From: an uncultured Flavobacteriales bacterium
Lineage (GTDB): Bacteria > Bacteroidota > Bacteroidia > Flavobacteriales_D > CALLUQ01
Reading direction: 5' to 3'
Length of the DNA stretch: 46,368 nt
NCBI GenBank assembly: GCA_938010565.1
Contig: CALLUQ010000114.1
Location: 1 to 46,368, forward strand
In this document: one piece after another, positions 5,320 to 12,777 of the stretch
Layout of the letters: the number at the start of each line of letters is the position of its first letter
How positions within the stretch are numbered: the first letter of the stretch is position 1
The notes under the pieces: generated by a model
Seen by the model: the letters and a program-made list of their open reading frames with translations, nothing else
Database searches by the model: none
Told to the model about the DNA's origin: nothing
Position numbers and translations under genes: made by a program

Positions 5320-7521
5320 CTATTCAATCATCACTCTGATTGTTTCTTTATCTGTTTTTATAAAATATAATCCAAGGGATTGTGATTTAGTGTCAAACTC
5401 GTACACTTTCCCCAAACCATTAATTGAAACCTGATCCGTAATTTTTCGGCCTATGTTGTCGTAGATATTGATTTCATTAGGAACCTCATTTAATTGAAGT
5501 GTAAATTTCCCATGAGATGGGTTTGGAAACACTTTTGCCTCCGTTATCGCTGTGTTTAAGTCTAATTGATCATCTGACGAACCCAAATTAGCTTTAGTGC
5601 CAGATAGGATCTCTAACCTAACGGCTTGCTTGCCATTGGGAAGGTTGACAATATTAACCGTATAATTTGTCGGAGTGTATCCTTCAAAAATTTCACGATC
5701 AAATACTTCTCCTGTATTTTTTGTCGTGATATTTTGAGCTACGATAATATCGAATTGATCGCCAACTTGTGGCGTGAAGTTTTCAAAATCAATTAAGACT
5801 TCTCCATCTATGATCAGATCATGGTTTTCCGCTTTAATGACTGTGTGTGAACTACTTTTGATTTGGGCTACCAAAAGCCAATCCTTTGGGAATTTATGGT
5901 TTTGTCTGATTTCACTATCTCCCCAACGGATACGTTCAAACGTTTCACCACGCCTATTAACATAGTTATTTACGATACTATTGTACCAGGCACTATATTC
6001 GCTGCCGAAAGAGAATATTTGCTTGAAGTGAGCACCTGTAGCCTGGCGCCAAGCACTTGGAGGGGCTTTGTATACAATGGCCTGGTTATTCGATTTGACG
6101 AAACCATGATCTTCAAAAACAGTCTCATTTCCATTAATACCATCATCAACTCCAGGAATGTTGTCCAGAACCGTTTGTGTTAATTTTAAATAATCTACTT
6201 CGAAATTCCAGGGAGAAACGGGAACATTAAAATATGCAGCCCTTTGATCTAATGAATCTAAGACTTTCGGTTTTACTCCGGTATTAATAGGTAGTCCTAA
6301 AGCAGGGTTTACTCTGAAGTTCCCGTTTTCAGGATCAATAAATAATTGCCCGTTCATTAGTTGAGTTATTCCCGGTTGCCCTATAGGCTTGACTTTACCG
6401 GTCATAGAATAGTTTTTATTTATATCGGGCTGACCTCCATTTGAAATCGTTTCCTGAATAGCTTGATCAATTTCAACTCCGGAAATATTGGTATAACCCG
6501 TTTGAACTAAGTTATTACGACAAACAAAATTGGTGAATGGGATAGGAACGCTTATAAAATTGTCGCCTGATTTATCCGTAATGCCATCCGCGTACTTTCC
6601 GGTAGAGTAGATGCTATTATTCAGAACCTCTAAGTTGGGGGTGCTTTTTAAACGAAGGTGATCAACAACCCCAAAAGCCAAAACATTGTTTTTGATTCGG
6701 GCACTCATATGTTCTATAACGCCATCTTCATTTCTAGGATCATCAATGAGGATGGTTTTTCCTTCATCAATAACCATGTGACAATACCCGCTTTTTGGGA
6801 TCCAGGAGAAGACGGTTTGCCCGACATTAAAGATCATGTTCTCTCGAATGTCCCATCGATAGACACCCGAAACATCATCAGTCAAAAATTCTTGTCCTTT
6901 TTGCTGGCGCATGATGCCATGCCCTCCTGATAGAGATGTGATGGCAATATTATGAATGATATTGCCTTCTATAAGTACATAACGTGCGTCGCGTATTTCT
7001 ATTCCTTTTTGATACCAATCATGAATATAGTTATCCTTTATAGTAATATATTGACCATCCAGCACAATGGCTAACCCACCATTTCTTGAAAATGTTGGTG
7101 ATGACCAAAAAACCTGAGTAATTAGAGTTTGGTGATCTATAACGTCTGATTCTCCGTCTAATTCAAACCCTTTAAGGGTAATGTGGCTAGCACTATTGTC
7201 AAATCTAAACCCTTGTCTTCCATGAAAAACAAACTTTACACCGGCAACTGATTGTGGTTTGATAATAACTGCTGTCGCTGCAGTTGCTGCAGTAGTAATG
7301 GTTACTTCGTCTTCGAGCATGTTATATACTCCATCAACTACAATAACCTTACCTCCTCCTGCCGCGGCTACAAGATCAACGGTAGAAGGAATGTCGTTAT
7401 AAGGATTTGACAAGGTGCCATCTGCACTAGATGCATCGGATAGCCCGGGGTTTACATACAAGTTCGTTTGTGCCGATGCGAAAAAAGGGAAAAGGCAAAA
7501 AATCAGTAGTGTATATTTCAT
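5320..7521 (-). CDS. Secreted right-handed beta-helix protein with T9SS sorting domain
   Basis: The protein is 733 aa. A signal peptide ends at about residue 17 (FFASA before Q18). Residues 20-350 repeat short strands such as HITLKGFELDG, YITIKDNYIHDWYQKGIEI and YVLIEGNIIHN, typical of a pectate-lyase-like parallel beta-helix. A second region (about 440-600) is of unknown fold. The last 75 residues form a type A sorting domain (VFPNPSHGKFTLQL ... GLYFIKTD). It would cross the outer membrane by T9SS and sit on the cell surface or be released. Polysaccharide binding or cleavage (PL6-like families) is possible, but I see no assured catalytic residues. It stands alone, with A/T-rich DNA upstream. 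Confidence 0.8.
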   Translation of the reverse strand: MKYTLLIFCLFPFFASAQTNLYVNPGLSDASSADGTLSNPYNDIPSTVDLVAAAGGGKVIVVDGVYNMLEDEVTITTAATAATAVIIKPQSVAGVKFVFHGRQGFRFDNSASHITLKGFELDGESDVIDHQTLITQVFWSSPTFSRNGGLAIVLDGQYITIKDNYIHDWYQKGIEIRDARYVLIEGNIIHNIAITSLSGGHGIMRQQKGQEFLTDDVSGVYRWDIRENMIFNVGQTVFSWIPKSGYCHMVIDEGKTILIDDPRNEDGVIEHMSARIKNNVLAFGVVDHLRLKSTPNLEVLNNSIYSTGKYADGITDKSGDNFISVPIPFTNFVCRNNLVQTGYTNISGVEIDQAIQETISNGGQPDINKNYSMTGKVKPIGQPGITQLMNGQLFIDPENGNFRVNPALGLPINTGVKPKVLDSLDQRAAYFNVPVSPWNFEVDYLKLTQTVLDNIPGVDDGINGNETVFEDHGFVKSNNQAIVYKAPPSAWRQATGAHFKQIFSFGSEYSAWYNSIVNNYVNRRGETFERIRWGDSEIRQNHKFPKDWLLVAQIKSSSHTVIKAENHDLIIDGEVLIDFENFTPQVGDQFDIIVAQNITTKNTGEVFDREIFEGYTPTNYTVNIVNLPNGKQAVRLEILSGTKANLGSSDDQLDLNTAITEAKVFPNPSHGKFTLQLNEVPNEINIYDNIGRKITDQVSINGLGKVYEFDTKSQSLGLYFIKTDKETIRVMIE

Positions 7522-7672
7522 CGGATTAGCGTTTTAATTTTAATAATACTTGGTTAATATTTTTCAGCAAATAATTTATAATCAGTACATTAATGATTTA
7601 AAAGTATTGAAAAAAAATAGATCATATCATTGATGTTTAATGTCTTAAACTGTTGTAAAGGCAAATATTAAG

Positions 7673-8042
7673 GTGAATATCAAGAGTCAACCCAACAGTA
7701 AATATCTGATAAAAAGTACACTTTCCAAAATGGTTGGAGTGAATACATGGCAAAGCGATTTTATGATAGAAATAATCGACTTATTTCTTAGCATTAAAGG
7801 GAAGGTCAATTTTCTTCAACTTGGCAGATATGGAGATCATCAGGAACAACGGTATCGCAATCCGTTTGAAAAAACATTTCATAGAGTTTAATAAAACGTT
7901 GGTTTCGCAGAATGGGAGTGGTCATTACACCATTGGTTCTGGCCCTTGCTACATTAATAAATCAAGGAAATGCACCAATGGGGTTGGACGGGTGGATACA
8001 AACTACAGGAAACCTCTGCAAATCGAGAAGATCTTCCTGTAG
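7673..8042 (+). pseudogene. 5' remnant of a DDE (IS4-like) transposase, frameshifted
   Basis: From GTG 7673 one frame reads IKSQPNSKYLIKSTLSKMVG, then NTWQSDFMIEI and LQLGRYGDHQEQRYRN, which I recognise as the N-terminus of a Bacteroidota transposase. Near 7880 the similarity moves to another frame: IEFNKTLVSQNGSGHYTI, then CYINKSRK. That segment normally leads to the first catalytic Asp (FDPSYI-type), here GSGPCYI, so the Asp is lost. The rest of the transposase is absent and the sequence ends in unrelated DNA before the deacetylase gene at 8125. No terminal repeats are evident. This is a dead IS fragment. Confidence 0.7.
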
Positions 8043-8124
8043 CGATGTTATGGCCATTTTGACAGAACAAGACCTTCCGACGACAAAGCCGACACCATGC
8101 CGACACCGAACACCAAGGATCAGT

Positions 8125-8763
8125 TCAATACAAGGGGCGGAGTTGATGCGCCTCCAGGGCTTTGAAAACATACCCTTTTTGGGTAAAATGCTCCAACACT
8201 TCAGGCAGGGCATACAGCACATTGGCTTTTGCTTTTATGCTGTCGTGAAAAACAACAACAGATCCTTCAGTAGCATTTCCGATCACGTTTTGTAAGCATT
8301 TTTCCGGTGTAATGCGCTGATCAAAATCGCCGCTGAGTACATCCCACATCACAATGTAAAAATGCTTTTTCAGCACCGCCGCTTGCGAACGCCTGATGCG
8401 GCCATAAGGAGGGCGAAAAAACCGGGAGCCGAATACATCGGCACATTGCAGTACATCGCGAAAATAAGCCACATCCGACGTTTTCCACCCGTTGAGATGG
8501 CTGAAGGTATGGTTGCCAAATCCATGGCCCTTTTGCCGAACCGCCTCAAAAATAGCCGGGTGTTTCTGCACGTTATCGCCAATGCAAAAGAAAGTAGCCT
8601 TGGCCCGGTACTGATCCAGCATATCGAGTATTTGTGGTGTTACTTCGGGAACAGGGCCATCGTCGAAAGTAAGGTAAATGACACGCTCGCAGGTGGGAAC
8701 GCTCCAGATCAGATTCCTGTACAACGGCTTTATCCACCATGGGGTTTTAGCAAGGTATACCAT
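8125..8763 (-). CDS. Polysaccharide deacetylase (NodB domain)
   Basis: The protein is 212 aa from ATG 8763. The NodB motifs appear in order: LTFDDGPVPEVTP (catalytic Asp plus metal Asp), GNHTFSHLNGW (metal His-x3-His), RPPYGR, WDVLSGDFD and VVFHDS. It should remove N-acetyl groups from a cell-wall or surface polysaccharide. The frame stays open upstream through the tRNA gene to 9105, but that part is not protein-like; the start at MVYLAKTPWWIKPLY matches the usual 205-215 aa Bacteroidota form. No signal peptide is obvious, though the Trp-rich N-terminus could touch the membrane. It is divergent from tRNA-Gln. Confidence 0.88.
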   Translation of the reverse strand: MVYLAKTPWWIKPLYRNLIWSVPTCERVIYLTFDDGPVPEVTPQILDMLDQYRAKATFFCIGDNVQKHPAIFEAVRQKGHGFGNHTFSHLNGWKTSDVAYFRDVLQCADVFGSRFFRPPYGRIRRSQAAVLKKHFYIVMWDVLSGDFDQRITPEKCLQNVIGNATEGSVVVFHDSIKAKANVLYALPEVLEHFTQKGYVFKALEAHQLRPLY

Positions 8764-8930
8764 AAAAGCTTTGCCGGCAATATCGGAAAGGAAAGCCAAA
8801 GGAAAGAAGGAACCGGTAAAAAGATCCGGAACAAATACCCTTAAACTTATCCACTCCGGATATTGCACAAAAGAAATGCGTTTGCCTTGCAAAAAAATCC
8901 TGCAAGCTTGTAGAAAAATGAAAAAGTTAT

Positions 8931-8938
8931 TAGTTTTG
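8931..8938 (+). promoter_or_regulatory. -7 box of tRNA-Gln
   Basis: TAGTTTTG is an exact TAnnTTTG placed 33 nt before the mature tRNA 5' end. A CTTG lies about 23 nt upstream as a weak -33 element. Confidence 0.55.
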
Positions 8939-8971
8939 CGGTCGCTCTGGTAAAACCGAGTCATATCCAAT

Positions 8972-9044
8972 TGGCCCATGGTGTAACTGGCAACACGTCT
9001 GGTTTTGGTCCAGAAGAGTCTAGGTTCGAGCCCTAGTGGGCCAA
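8972..9044 (+). tRNA. tRNA-Gln (anticodon TTG)
   Basis: A full cloverleaf can be drawn by hand. Acceptor TGGCCCA pairs with TGGGCCA. The D stem is GTGT/ACAC. Anticodon stem TCTGG/CCAGA encloses loop TTTTGGT with anticodon TTG (reads CAA). T stem CTAGG/CCTAG encloses TTCGAGC. The discriminator is A at 9044. CCA is not encoded. It is transcribed alone, with its own promoter and terminator. Confidence 0.95.
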
Positions 9045-9045
9045 C

Positions 9046-9075
9046 AAAAAGCCACTCGCAAGAGTGGCTTTTTTT
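9046..9075 (+). terminator. Intrinsic terminator of tRNA-Gln
   Basis: AAAAAGCCACTC (9046-9057) pairs with GAGTGGCTTTTT (9062-9073) around a GCAA tetraloop, within a T run ending at 9075. It begins 2 nt after the tRNA. Confidence 0.9.
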
Positions 9076-9204
9076 ATATCCGGCATGGGTGCACCGCATC
9101 CGCACACTACAGCATCAAAAAACAAGTGGAAACAATGCAGGTTTACCGGAAGGAACACATTTCGGAAATGATGCAGAAAGAGTTAGATGAAGATGGAGAT
9201 CACA

Positions 9205-9639
9205 ATGTATTCGGACGAATACTTTATGAAAGAGGCCCTGAAAGAGGCACAGAAGGCGCTAAAGATGGATGAAATTCCGGTAGGTGCAGTAATGGTGAAC
9301 AACAACCGCATTATTGCCCGTGCCCATAACTTTACAGAACACCTGACCGATTTTACTGCCCATGCGGAGATGCAGGTGTATACTTCGGCTTCCGGATATT
9401 TAGGCAACAAATACCTGGACGAATGCACCCTTTATGTTACCCTTGAACCTTGTGTAATGTGTGCCGGTGCAGCTTTCTGGACCCGCGTTGGTCGCATTGT
9501 ATACGGTGCCGGCGACGAAAAAAGAGGTTACCTCAAGGTCAGTTCGGCCATTCCCCATCCCAAAACAGCGATCACCACAGGTGTTTTGGAACACGAATGC
9601 AGCACCATCTTAACCAATTTTTTCAGAAGCAAACGATAA
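9205..9639 (+). CDS. tadA: tRNA-specific adenosine deaminase TadA
   Basis: The protein is 144 aa. It converts adenosine to inosine at the wobble position of tRNA-Arg(ACG). The zinc-deaminase signature is complete: HAE at 53-55 (TAHAEMQ) and PCVMCAGA at 82-89, with ligands His53, Cys83 and Cys86 and catalytic Glu55. The length is near the 150 aa usual in the phylum. ATG 9205 gives MYSDEYFMKEAL, the family's usual N-terminus; in-frame ATGs at 9187 and 9193 would add a few residues. It follows tRNA-Gln and its terminator. The 5' leader has no clear -7 box. Confidence 0.93.
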   Translation: MYSDEYFMKEALKEAQKALKMDEIPVGAVMVNNNRIIARAHNFTEHLTDFTAHAEMQVYTSASGYLGNKYLDECTLYVTLEPCVMCAGAAFWTRVGRIVYGAGDEKRGYLKVSSAIPHPKTAITTGVLEHECSTILTNFFRSKR

Positions 9640-9721
9640 TGCTTGTTTCCGAATGATCATAACCGGGGGCAGATGCGTTTTCCTGCCGTTGCGGCAAAAA
9701 TCGTGAAGTGCCGTTCGGATC

Positions 9722-10084
9722 TCATTTTTTCTTTTGCCATTCGTTGAGAAGTATGGCCTCCTGAAAGAGCGGGGCCAGCTTTTTCATATCCGGAAATCCA
9801 CCTTTTTTCACTACATAATGGCGCACTGTTTTCTGATTTCCCGTAAGGAGCTTTTCATCGTTACACAACAAGGCACCCCGGCAAAACCCCAAAACTACCC
9901 TGTCTTTTTTCGCATCGAGGTAACAAAGCATGCCATAACAGGTGTAAAAAGGGATCTTGTATTTCAACATTTCCCGAATAGCCGGGCTGCTTTCAAGAAT
10001 GCCTTCCCGCAAAGTGTGCAGGATTTCCTGCTGCCATGGGGTGCAGCTGCGAATGTAAGCATCTACGGGTAAAAAAAGAGGCAT
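9722..10084 (-). CDS. DUF1801 (YdhG-like) protein
   Basis: The protein is 120 aa. The pattern YIRSCTPWQQEILHTLRE..I then EMLKYKIPFYTCYGMLCYLDAKKD is that of DUF1801, a small alpha/beta fold related to the iron-chaperone frataxin-like YdhG group. The biochemical role is unknown. It is cytosolic, with no signal peptide. It is divergent from the bacilliredoxin gene and its -7 box abuts the one for that gene. It ends convergently with tadA, 82 bp apart. Confidence 0.85.
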   Translation of the reverse strand: MPLFLPVDAYIRSCTPWQQEILHTLREGILESSPAIREMLKYKIPFYTCYGMLCYLDAKKDRVVLGFCRGALLCNDEKLLTGNQKTVRHYVVKKGGFPDMKKLAPLFQEAILLNEWQKKK

Positions 10085-10136
10085 AAACAGAAACGCGGAT
10101 TGTCGTCTGAAAAGCTTTATTGGCGGTGAAAATTCC

Positions 10137-10152
10137 TACCTTTGCAAAGATA
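10137..10152. promoter_or_regulatory. Two abutting, face-to-face -7 boxes
   Basis: The + strand reads TACCTTTG (10137-10144) for the bacilliredoxin gene at 10178. Directly after it CAAAGATA (10145-10152) is TATCTTTG on the minus strand, for the DUF1801 gene at 10084. Both are exact TAnnTTTG matches and share no spacer, so each start site falls inside or next to the other box. Confidence 0.65.
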
Positions 10153-10177
10153 ATTAACCATTTGAAAAGAAGATATT

Positions 10178-10588
10178 ATGTATCCACCCGAACTTGTCGC
10201 TCCGATGAAAGAAGAGTTGACCAATGTAGGATTCAGTCAATTGGCAACCTCAGGCGACGTAGATGCTGCCATCAATAGCGATGATACCGTATTGGTAATG
10301 GTGAATTCTGTTTGTGGATGTGCCGCCGGCAGTGCCCGTCCCGGCGTTCGTATGGCCATCGATCATGCCAAAGTACCGGCTAAACTGGCCACTGTTTTTG
10401 CAGGTGTTGACAGCGAAGCGACCGATCAGGCCCGAAAATACATGTTGCCTTATCCGCCATCGTCTCCGGCCATTGCGTTATTCAAAGGCGGAAAACTGGT
10501 GCATATGGTGGAACGCCATCACATCGAAGGCCGCACAGCAGAAATGATTGCCGAAAACCTCAAGGTTGCTTTTGATGAGTTTTGTTAA
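10178..10588 (+). CDS. BrxA/BrxB family bacilliredoxin
   Basis: The protein is 136 aa. The active-site motif is C46-G-C48 in VNSVCGCAAGSARPG, the hallmark of YphP/YqiW bacilliredoxins. These are thioredoxin-fold proteins that, in Firmicutes, remove bacillithiol from mixed disulfides; some Bacteroidota also make bacillithiol. No signal peptide, so cytoplasmic. The C-terminal MVERHHIEGR segment and the usual 136-145 aa length fit the family. It is transcribed alone from the -7 box at 10137 and ends in an intrinsic terminator. Disulfide reductase or isomerase activity is the expected role; partner thiol unknown here. Confidence 0.92.
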   Translation: MYPPELVAPMKEELTNVGFSQLATSGDVDAAINSDDTVLVMVNSVCGCAAGSARPGVRMAIDHAKVPAKLATVFAGVDSEATDQARKYMLPYPPSSPAIALFKGGKLVHMVERHHIEGRTAEMIAENLKVAFDEFC

Positions 10589-10600
10589 ATGACCTCTTAA

Positions 10601-10661
10601 AAAAAAGCTACCCCGCTTCATTTTTAATCACTATAAAACAGCATGTTGCGGGGTGTTTTTA
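10601..10661 (+). terminator. Intrinsic terminator after the bacilliredoxin gene
   Basis: ACCCCGC (10610-10616) pairs with GCGGGGT (10648-10654), followed after one G by TTTTT. Flanking A and T runs extend the stem. The 31-nt loop is long. Confidence 0.65.
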
Positions 10662-10730
10662 TCTTCACAAACCTACCTGCTATCGCTATTTTCTACAAGA
10701 AAAATAAAAGGAAAGCAGGAGTGTGGGAAT

Positions 10731-11021
10731 TTACTTTTTGAGCACTTTTGGCACCTTAAAATAATCCGAATCGGTATCCGGTCCGTTTTTTAATGCTTCG
10801 TTTTGCGGGACCATGTTGTCTACTTCATCGGGCCGGAGAACATTGTGCCCGGAGCCCATGTGCAACAAAGGCGCTGTGGCATCGGTATTCAACTCGTTCA
10901 GTTTACTTACAAAATCAATCATACGATCGAGGTCGCCTTTGATCGTTTCAAGTGCTTGGCCTTCAAAATGTAATTTCGACAGCCCGGCGATCTTTTGAAC
11001 TAATGCATCATCGATTTTCAT
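10731..11021 (-). CDS. gatC: Asp/Glu-tRNA amidotransferase subunit GatC
   Basis: The protein is 96 aa. The pattern IDDALVQKIAGLSKLHFEG, then RMIDFVSKLNELNTD and a C-terminal LRPDEV segment is GatC, the small subunit that clamps GatA to GatB in the transamidosome producing Gln-tRNA or Asn-tRNA. The C-terminal FKVPKVLKK ending is typical in Bacteroidota. gatA and gatB are not adjacent. Its start lies 14 nt inside the 3' end of plsC, so the two are likely co-transcribed and translationally coupled. Confidence 0.92.
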   Translation of the reverse strand: MKIDDALVQKIAGLSKLHFEGQALETIKGDLDRMIDFVSKLNELNTDATAPLLHMGSGHNVLRPDEVDNMVPQNEALKNGPDTDSDYFKVPKVLKK

Positions 11022-11760
11022 ATGCTTTTAGCGTTTGCTTAATGGTTTGATAAACACGTTCCCGCAAGGTTACGATATCTTCCTGGGTCATTCCTTTGGT
11101 TTCGATGGGGGCATGAATAACAGACCGAGCCAGTCCGGGGCCGGCAGGTCCAAAAACATCTCCGGGGTCCGAAAAACGTTTGTAATGGTTGATCATCGTA
11201 ACCGGAACAATGGGAACCTGTTTTTTAATGGCCAAACTAAATGCACCGTTCTTAAAGGATTTCAGCTCAGGCGTATTGTCAGGGATCGTGCCTTCCGGAA
11301 AAATAACCAATGAACTGCCCTTATCGATGGCCTCGGATGCGGCATCCAAAGCCCGTACGGCAGCCTTCCGGTTGCTCCGGTCAACGGCAATGTCTGTTTT
11401 CCCAAAAAAGTACCCGAAGATCGGCCAGCTTAACAATTCCGCTTTGCCAAGAAAACGAAAAGGATGCCTGAACAGCGAATGCATCAAAACAATATCGAGA
11501 TAACTTTGGTGATTCGGACAAATGATGAAAGGCCCTTCGGGCAAGGGAGCTTCTCTCTTTTTTATGCAAATGATAAAGGTCAGAAGCTGCAAAAGGCGCG
11601 ACCACACCATTCGGATGATAAAAATCCCCGAGAACATCCGGTTCTTCAGAAGAAGACATGCGAACATAAAAGGAGACAAGACTAACAAGGAGCCGGAAAA
11701 GACAATGGCAAAGTACAGTTTGTACAACAGTCGGAACGGACCCAAAATCTTTTTCTTCAC
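11008..11760 (-). CDS. plsC: 1-acyl-sn-glycerol-3-phosphate acyltransferase
   Basis: The protein is 250 aa. The acyltransferase motif NHQSYLD (83-89) carries the catalytic His-x4-Asp, and FPEGT (154-158) is the glycerophosphate-binding motif. Hydrophobic residues at about 15-65 anchor it to the inner membrane. It makes phosphatidic acid from lysophosphatidic acid in phospholipid synthesis. The start is GTG at 11760: no in-frame ATG occurs upstream, and an exact -7 box TACATTTG ends 4 nt before the GTG, pointing to a leaderless message. The 3' end overlaps gatC by 14 nt. Confidence 0.9.
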   Translation of the reverse strand: MKKKILGPFRLLYKLYFAIVFSGSLLVLSPFMFACLLLKNRMFSGIFIIRMVWSRLLQLLTFIICIKKREAPLPEGPFIICPNHQSYLDIVLMHSLFRHPFRFLGKAELLSWPIFGYFFGKTDIAVDRSNRKAAVRALDAASEAIDKGSSLVIFPEGTIPDNTPELKSFKNGAFSLAIKKQVPIVPVTMINHYKRFSDPGDVFGPAGPGLARSVIHAPIETKGMTQEDIVTLRERVYQTIKQTLKAYENR

Positions 11761-11764
11761 ACCG

Positions 11765-11772
11765 CAAATGTA
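11765..11772 (-). promoter_or_regulatory. -7 box of plsC, 4 nt before its GTG start
   Basis: On the minus strand TACATTTG, then CGGT, then GTG. It is an exact TAnnTTTG match; the predicted transcript starts at or next to the first base of the codon. Confidence 0.55.
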
Positions 11773-11860
11773 TAAAAAAGGCCGGTAACAAGCAGGTAAA
11801 ACGGGCAGGGCAGTCGCATTTCCTAACAGTTACTTAGAAATATTAAAAAGAGGAAGGCGA

Positions 11861-12430
11861 TCAGGAATAATCCTTTGCATATTTTTTGAGGGTGTTCTGG
11901 ATCTCATTTTGAATGATGGAAGGTAGCGGACCGGCAACACCGCCACCAATGGCATAGGGGTCGGCTTTTCCCTGGGTTTGCTGATTGATCCATCCCAGCA
12001 TGTCCCAACCTTCATCCAGCCAAGTTTGAATACGGGCCAGATCTGTTTTTACGATGCCCAGCCAAACAGTATCGTTCCACGGATGAACAGGGTGGTTGTA
12101 TCCGTTCAGAGTGGTAATGGGGGCAATGCGCAGTTTGCCCTGCAGGTGTGCCCAGGTGGGAGTGGTCAGCTTGGCTTCCATTTTTATCATTACTTCCGCC
12201 TGATTTATCCCTGTTAAAGAAACCAGGTCCTTGCCGTTGTTGTAAGCCTGCACAAAATCCTGGGTTTGGTCGTAATTTGCAGAGTAAGTAATGGCTGCGC
12301 CCTTTGCTCCGGCCTTTACCAGTTGATCGGTTTTTTTTAAAATTTCATCTGCTTGTTCGCTGTTCGGAATGTTCTTGCCGGAAGCATCCTTCCACGGCAG
12401 GAAAAAGGGGTAAAAAGTTCCTTTTTTCAT
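11861..12430 (-). CDS. Conserved-looking cytosolic protein of unknown function
   Basis: The protein is 189 aa from ATG 12430 (MKKGTFYPFFLPWKDASG). I do not recognise the family. No signal peptide or transmembrane segment is seen. It has an unusual number of Trp residues (WAHLQG, HPWNDTVWLG, TWLDEGWDMLGW) and a glycine-rich AIGGGVAGPLP stretch near residues 155-170, and it ends in a helix, NTLKKYAKDYS. The codon use is host-like, so it is a resident gene. It stands alone between plsC and purF, both transcribed leftward, with gaps of 89 and 347 nt. A near-consensus TATTTTG lies about 30 nt before the start. Confidence 0.65.
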   Translation of the reverse strand: MKKGTFYPFFLPWKDASGKNIPNSEQADEILKKTDQLVKAGAKGAAITYSANYDQTQDFVQAYNNGKDLVSLTGINQAEVMIKMEAKLTTPTWAHLQGKLRIAPITTLNGYNHPVHPWNDTVWLGIVKTDLARIQTWLDEGWDMLGWINQQTQGKADPYAIGGGVAGPLPSIIQNEIQNTLKKYAKDYS

Positions 12431-12777
12431 GGTTGTAAACGTTGGTTTTTTCTGAAAATACAAAATAGGGGGCGCTTTCGAAAAACTTTTGTCGGGTGTA
12501 AAGGTTATAACAAAGGAAAGCCAACGCTACTTTTCGGAAACATTCCGAAGAAAACGGGTTCGAATGGTGATAGGTGGGGCCGGAAGAAAAAATTGCTTTG
12601 GGAAATTTGGAAAAACCAATAGCCGATCAGTCAGTTACAGTTTTGCCCAACGAATCATAGCATCATACATGGCCAACTTTGTTCTGCGCTTCCTGGTGTA
12701 CAAAAGCCCCGAAAAAATACTGCTCCGGGCCATCGGTAAAGGCACGAAGCATCAAAAACCAGCCTTTAGATCAAGCC
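12431..12777. other. Intergenic stretch downstream of purF
   Basis: No supported gene. A hairpin TTCGGAA-aca-TTCCGAA lies near 12534-12550, without a T run on the minus strand. A 29-codon minus frame (12628-12751 region, MLRAFTDGPEQYFFGAF...) has host-like codons but matches nothing I know; it may be the eroded end of an old gene. Confidence 0.35.

Noticed and set aside
8362-8844. 160-codon + strand open frame
   Set aside because: It is antisense to the polysaccharide deacetylase, whose NodB motifs are complete; the + product looks like nothing.
8764-9105. N-terminal extension of the deacetylase through the tRNA
   Set aside because: The open frame runs across tRNA-Gln and reads non-protein-like sequence; the family starts at 8763.
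9036-9272. 78-codon + strand frame beginning inside tRNA-Gln
   Set aside because: It overlaps the tRNA, its terminator and the start of tadA, and has no recognisable content.
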